In this document: piece by piece, positions 59,086 through 64,000 of the stretch
How positions within the stretch are numbered: the first letter of the stretch is position 1
Layout: the number at the start of each line of letters is the position of its first letter
NCBI RefSeq assembly: GCF_963678635.1
Contig: NW_026970820.1
Location: 1,240,001 to 1,304,000 of the forward strand
Direction: 5' to 3'
From: Symsagittifera roscoffensis
Lineage: Eukaryota > Xenacoelomorpha > Acoela > Convolutidae
DNA length: 64,000 nucleotides
The notes under the pieces: generated by a model
What the model was told of the DNA's origin: nothing
Databases searched by the model: none
Seen by the model: only the letters and a program-made list of their open reading frames with translations
Translations under genes and position numbers: made by a program

Positions 59086-61588
59086 AGGAAATTGTTTCGC
59101 CCCACCCACCCGACCTAAGCCTTTACCCACCCACCTGATCAGTCAGTGCGCCTTCACGTCTTCTTTTGAAAATTGATTCATTCCGTAGCTGGAATTGATT
59201 AATGGTTTTCCCTAATACATGAAATTTTGACAGACAGATATCCAACTATTTGATAGAGCATTTTTCGAATCACTTCTTCAAATAGATTTTCAAAAAAAGC
59301 CTAAAAAAATCATGCGCTTTTATTACATATGTCATCGAAGCAAAAAGAGTACCGTGTTGGTTCCATAAATGGCTCCCAGTACCCACAATGCTAAGATGCA
59401 GGAAAAATACCTTTCTATTAAATTTGAGATACAATGTCTCATGAAGGAAATGGAAACGCTATCCTAGGGTGCAGGTTTTCTGAAAAAATGGTATCAGCTG
59501 AAACATAACAGCACAACATAGCGGCTGCTCTCTATTTCTCTGCTCTTTATTCGAGGTCATGGATGCCCCTACCTGGGACCACAAGGGTCCCAGGGCGCAT
59601 CCTATAGGGATTAAAGCATCAAACGTACAATCATGAAATGAGAAATTCTAATCACTTATTACAATGTTCCATATTTCATTTTGCTCAGCAATCAGTAAAC
59701 TGTTGTATTTTTAACTTGAAGAGCCTATTATATTATCAAACAAAATTTTTCGATGAAAATTACCTATTCTTTTAGTTTTTCAAACAATATTTTACAATTT
59801 GAAACAAAAAGAAACCTTGCAATTCTTTGCAGTAACTAAGTCAGTGCACTGTAGCTACACTAGTGAATGTAAAACATTGTTAAAAAAACGGACAACTGAA
59901 TCTGGTTTTTTAAATTTAATGTTTTTTTGTTCGGCTTTTAAATAGGATCACGTCAATTAATAATTGAAATTGAGCAAAGACAAGAATATAACACTCGCAA
60001 TTTTTGTTCAATATTGACTAGAAAAATGATCAAACCACTCTATATTGCCTATGGCAAGCTCAAAACATCCATCAAAAACCACTTTTGTTCACTTTTAAAA
60101 TTGAATTATTTTTCGATCAAAAAAAGTTAGAGATGAAATTGAAAAAAAAACGAAAATTTACTTTATTTGAAAAAATTGGTGTCAAACTGCCTTATCCATA
60201 GAAACACTTTCTATGAACCTATTCAGAAAGGTTTGGTTGAGCAATGCCGAAAAAATTACCCCTTTTGAGAAAAATTCAAAAAACACATTTTTGGTTAACT
60301 CAAAAAAGTGGAAAAAGTGGGAAAAGCGGTCTTCAAAACGAAACCATCCAAAAGTTGCATTAACTAACTGCCATTATTTTTAAAATTCAGACCCGCATGC
60401 AAAAAATAACGAAAATCCTACGGGAACTTTGAGAACAGATTAGTTTCTCCGGAATTTTGGTAGTACTGTTTTTATTACTATAATTATAATTAAAGTCAAA
60501 TCTAAAAGTCGTAAAAACTACAATTTTTAATCAATTTTGACAAATAAATGATCAAAACCCACTAAATTGGCTATGGCAAGTTCGAATATACCATCAGAAA
60601 CCATTTTTTCCCACTTTTGAAATTTTTAATTTTTTTGAAAATTTATGTTGAGTCACAAACGGGAAAAACCATATTTTTTCAAAATGTCAAAAACAGTTGT
60701 TCCATTTAAACTAATTCATCAGGCCACACGTTAGGAACCTGTTCAGAATGGTTTCCATGATTAAAGCAGCAAAAGTCACTCATTTTGAGAAAAGTCGAAA
60801 AAACACCTTTTTAGTTAACGCAAAAAAGTGGAAAAAGTGGAGAAAGGTGTCTTCAAAACGAAACCATCCAAAAGTGGCATTAACTAACTGCCATTTTTTT
60901 GTAAATTCAGACCCGCATGCAAAAATTTACGAAAATCCTACGTGAAGTTTTTGAGAACAGATTAGTTTCTCGGGAATTTTGGTAGTACTATTTTTATTAC
61001 TATAATAATAATTAAAGTCAAAACTAAAAGTGGTAAAAACTACAATTTTTAATCAATTTTGACAAATTAATGATCAAAACCCACTAAATTGGCTATGGCA
61101 AGTTCGAATGTACCATCAGAAACCATTTTTTCCCATATTTGAAAATTTTCATTTTTTTGAAATTAAATGTTGAGTCACAAACGGGAAAAAACAAATTTTT
61201 TCAAAAAGTCAAAAAAAAATATTCCATTTAAACTAATTCATCAGGCTACACGTTAAGAACCTGTTCAGAATGGTTTTCATGATCAAAGCAGCAAAAGTCA
61301 CCCATTTTGAGAAAAGTCGAAAAAACACCTTTTTAGTTAACTCAAAAAAGTGGAAAAAGTGGGAAAAGGGGTCTTCAAAATGAAACCATCCAAAAATGGC
61401 ATTAACAAACTGCCATTATTTTCCAAATTCAGACCCGCATGCAAAAAATTAGGAAATTCTGACGTGCGGTTTAGCAGAACTCGATAGTTACTAGGAAAAT
61501 TTACCACTGTAAAAAATTTATTGCCTTTTGACCGGAAGGGGCCCCTACCCCTTCCTAATCGCTTTTTGTGCTACACGCGACCATCTAG
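59086..61588. mobile_element. Short array unit 12
   Basis: The tag is aggaaattgtttcg, followed by the C-rich box. Hairpin B is at 59561-59602. Cores lie at 60395, 60915 and 61437 (spacing 520, 522). Hairpin A is at 61534-61555 and CTAG at 61585-61588. The body from 59460 on closely follows 1-2147. No gene seen. Confidence 0.6.
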
Positions 61589-63807
61589 CACAATCAGGTA
61601 CTAGTGGCTTGATTTTGGTTTTTAATATTTTCTGGAACCCAAAGAGAGCGTGGTCCTGCATCGACATCAAGTGCTCAAGCAAATACGCGGACTTCTACGC
61701 ATTCCCATTCGCAATGCGCCCTTCGGGCGCAAATGCCAATGCTCAATTAATTTTGCCTGGTGAAAAAATTAATTAATTAAAAAGTTCTCCTAAACTTTAT
61801 TTTCAACTACCACCAAAAAACGCAAAGATTTCAAGGTGTAAAACTATCAAATTTTGGCCAATACCGGGGTTGCAATGAGACTGATGTTGGCAAAAGTAAA
61901 ATAGAAAATGAAGAAAATGGAAAGAAAAAAATTGTTGAAAATAAGAACACAACATCAAAAACTTATTTGATCTCCGCTCAAATCATAATTCAGATCAGGC
62001 TGATTTCAGATTTTAAGCGTAGAATTTACGGTTACGGCTGCTCCCTCTACAGGTCCCAGAGGGACCGAGTGAGCATCCTACCTCGATCCAGGTTAACGGA
62101 TAGTTGTTCTTAATTTTTCACAAAATTTTTTTACACTAATGCTTGTTTTCAATTCCTCATGAGAAGCTGTATTAATTTTAAAAAAATTGATTTTATTAAT
62201 CAATGCTTCCAAGAACAACTGATGTTAGGCGGTTACAAATGCGGTTGTTGAAAACTAGTAAGGGATAATGATGAGAAAAATTGTAAGTTTTCAAATGAAT
62301 TGAAAAACGGTTTTTTTCCTTTTTTTCTTTTGTAAATCGGTAGAAATGAATCATTTTTTTTTCAAGTTTTCCTCGCACCACCCACTGTTCTTAAGTAATG
62401 AAGATTCCTTCTCTAGCCGTTTATAACACTTTGGCAGAAAAAACATCAATATGATGTAAAATGTTTTAAAAAAGAGAAAAAATTAAAAATTATGTTTTTT
62501 TTTAAAAATCAAAAAATTTGTAATTTTCAAAATTGAAAAAAAGTGAAAATTAATTGCATATTACGATTCAGCGTACCCAACTTAGTGGGTCTAGCATTTT
62601 AAATTACCAAAAAATATTGAAAATTGTAGATTTTATGAAGTTTTCATTTTGGCTATTTTTCCTTTTCGCCTCCACTTAAGGCACCTTTGAGCCAACTTGA
62701 GAAACTGGAACCTAAACAAGCTATACAGATAGTCTGAATGAGCCATATTCAGCGTGATAACACCCCTGGAAGAAAAAAAACAGCAGAAAAGAAAGGGAAT
62801 TTTGAACTTTAACCTTTTTTCTTCTTCAAATGGCGATACTTAGAATAATTTTTCAGCTGAAAAGTTCAAAAAAAATCAAAAAATTCAAATTTTGAAAAAA
62901 TTTGTAAAAAAATCTCATCAGTCTGTTTATTGGAGTCTTCGAGGTTTTGGGAGACCTTATCTGGCGGCTAACAACAAGTGGGTCATTTATTTTAAAAATT
63001 AGAGAAAGGTCAAAAAAACATGTTTTTTCGGTTTTTTTGACAGAATTCCTAAAGCGATATCTTGGCTAAAAACAAAAATGAGGGCCTAAAATTAGTACAA
63101 ACAGTACTCTCACATAAGTTACATTAGGTTGGAAACAAAAAATTGACTCTGACTCAAAAATCGTTTTTTAACTTTATTTCTTAACAAAAAATTGTAAAAA
63201 AATCAAAAAGTTAAAATTTTTTTGAAAAAAATGATTGTTTTGAAAAAGTGCCAATTTTTAGCTGAAACTTTTCATTTTAGCTAATAAAGCCAAAGCAATG
63301 CCCTTTAAGCTCAAATAAATTAATTAAGCAGATTATTTTCAAGTTTTTTCGTTAAAGGCTTTTATTTTGAAAAGTTAGTCAAAAATGGGTTAAAAAAAGT
63401 CAAAAAAATCAATTTTCTCAGATTCAAAAACCTCCACCACCATGATGATTAGTTCGTTAGATAGGACTGCTGAGATCAATTTAGACGTATTTTCATAAGC
63501 ATATCAAAATTTTTACTTATTTTTGAGAATTAAGCAAAATAAAAACTTTTCCCAAATTGGGCAAAAAGCCCAAATTAGCCCAAACACCTGTTAAAAATTG
63601 TTGGGTCAAAAAATCACAAAAAGAAACCCCTATTCATTTGACATTTTAGGGCCGCATGCAAAAAATTAGACCATTCTAACCTGACAATTTCGAGAATCGA
63701 CTTTTTTGCAAAATTTCTCTATAGTCCATTTGAGGGATATTACTTGTACCGGTGGGGGCCCCTACCCCACCTCAAAAAATTTTGTAATGCTGGAACGCGG
63801 CCACCTA
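61589..63807. mobile_element. Diverged short unit 13
   Basis: The header class is unique in the window (cacaatCAGGTact) and contains a GCGCCC/GGGCGC hairpin at 61716-61730. Hairpin B at 62039-62075 has its inner stem reversed in sequence (GGTCCC/GGGACC instead of GGGACC/GGTCCC) yet still pairs. The body from 62100 to 63600 is AT-rich with little repeat similarity. One core lies at 63654. Hairpin A is GGTGGGG/CCCCACC at 63751-63771 and CTAG is at 63804-63807. No gene seen. Confidence 0.55.
61716..61730. other. GCGCCC-TTC-GGGCGC hairpin in class-6 header
   Basis: Six perfect GC pairs stand in AT-rich DNA. The related class-3 headers (near 26365 and 31165) have CTACGGGCGC at the same place without the left arm. 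Confidence 0.65.
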
Positions 63808-64000
63808 GGGGGCAGGGTTGTGTGGTCTATTCTCGACTTTAGTTACTTGCATTGCGTGGGGAAGAATACGAACAGCGCTCAACGCACTCGCAGAAAGAGC
63901 ACCCTGCGGGTGCTCTTTTTGCTCGAGAACTGTAAGTCGATTTAAATCTTACATATTTCGTCCGAAATTTAACTTTTTTTCTAGTTGTTCTCAGTTAAAC
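63808..64000. mobile_element. Short array unit 14 (right end outside window)
   Basis: It begins with the class-4 header, the same as 33497-33635 over 139 bp, including the hairpin now at 63894-63918. The rest lies beyond the window. Confidence 0.5.
63894..63918. other. Perfect 11-bp hairpin followed by T-run, second copy
   Basis: The sequence is the same as 33582-33606. Confidence 0.7.

Noticed and set aside
1307-60945. Recurring 60-68-codon open frames rich in Lys/Phe/Thr (for example 1307-1504, 3798-4004, 25903-26085, 36569-36775, 58193-58378, 60748-60945)
   Set aside because: They are the same stretch of the 522-bp repeat read in the same frame. Other repeats of the same type break the frame, there is no domain, and composition follows the AT-rich repeat.
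1-64000. LTR retrotransposon, Polinton or virus-like element
   Set aside because: I see no reverse transcriptase, integrase, capsid or polymerase motif and no long terminal repeats.

Overview
The window is AT-rich eukaryotic DNA, most likely from an invertebrate animal. Two gene copies show the same short GT..AG introns, the two start codons sit just behind pyrimidine-CAG acceptors, and an OTU-bearing Helitron protein opening with a 2A-type peptide is a combination I associate with invertebrate mobile DNA. I cannot name the species or phylum. I see no ordinary host gene: essentially all 64 kb is mobile or repeated sequence.

Layout. The window reads as a head-to-tail series of 14 units joined at 13 CTAG junctions (CTAG starts at 2144, 4636, 7209, 26218, 28699, 31020, 33493, 35111, 37405, 56571, 59082, 61585 and 63804). 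Twelve units are short: nine complete ones of about 2.2-2.6 kb, one of 1.6 kb, and two cut by the window edges. On the + strand a typical short unit runs: CTAG, a 14-nt variable tag, a C-rich box, about 0.4 kb of header, hairpin B, an array of 522-bp repeats carrying a GCATGC core, hairpin A, the box CTACACGCGACCAT, then CTAG. Two units (7213-26221 and 37409-56574) are about 19 kb. They keep the header start and a 522-bp array ending in hairpin A, but carry a coding block of about 17.3 kb in place of the rest of the header and hairpin B.

Coding block. Everything is on the minus strand. Reading that way: the 522-bp array, a flank carrying tRNA-like sequences, a four-exon gene of unknown family (503 codons), a single-exon 2626-residue Helitron Rep-helicase, a perfect hairpin, a second flank with more tRNA-like sequences, and the CTAG end. 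The Rep-helicase has in order a 2A-like start, a zinc ribbon, an OTU cysteine-protease domain, a cysteine-rich region, a HUH/two-tyrosine Rep nuclease and a PIF1-like helicase. Copy A (10744-18624) is open throughout; copy B (40966-48847) has a single frameshift in an A-run. By eye the copies are about 97-98% identical.

How the parts may work together (inference). The Rep-helicase would nick, unwind and transfer one DNA strand, and the companion protein could bind single-stranded DNA or help regulation. The short units share both outer ends with the 19-kb units and look like non-autonomous relatives mobilised or amplified in tandem. The tRNA-like sequences (11 per large unit) keep A- and B-box motifs and usually a downstream T-run, but mostly lack acceptor stems, so they look like RNA polymerase III units or their remains rather than working tRNAs.
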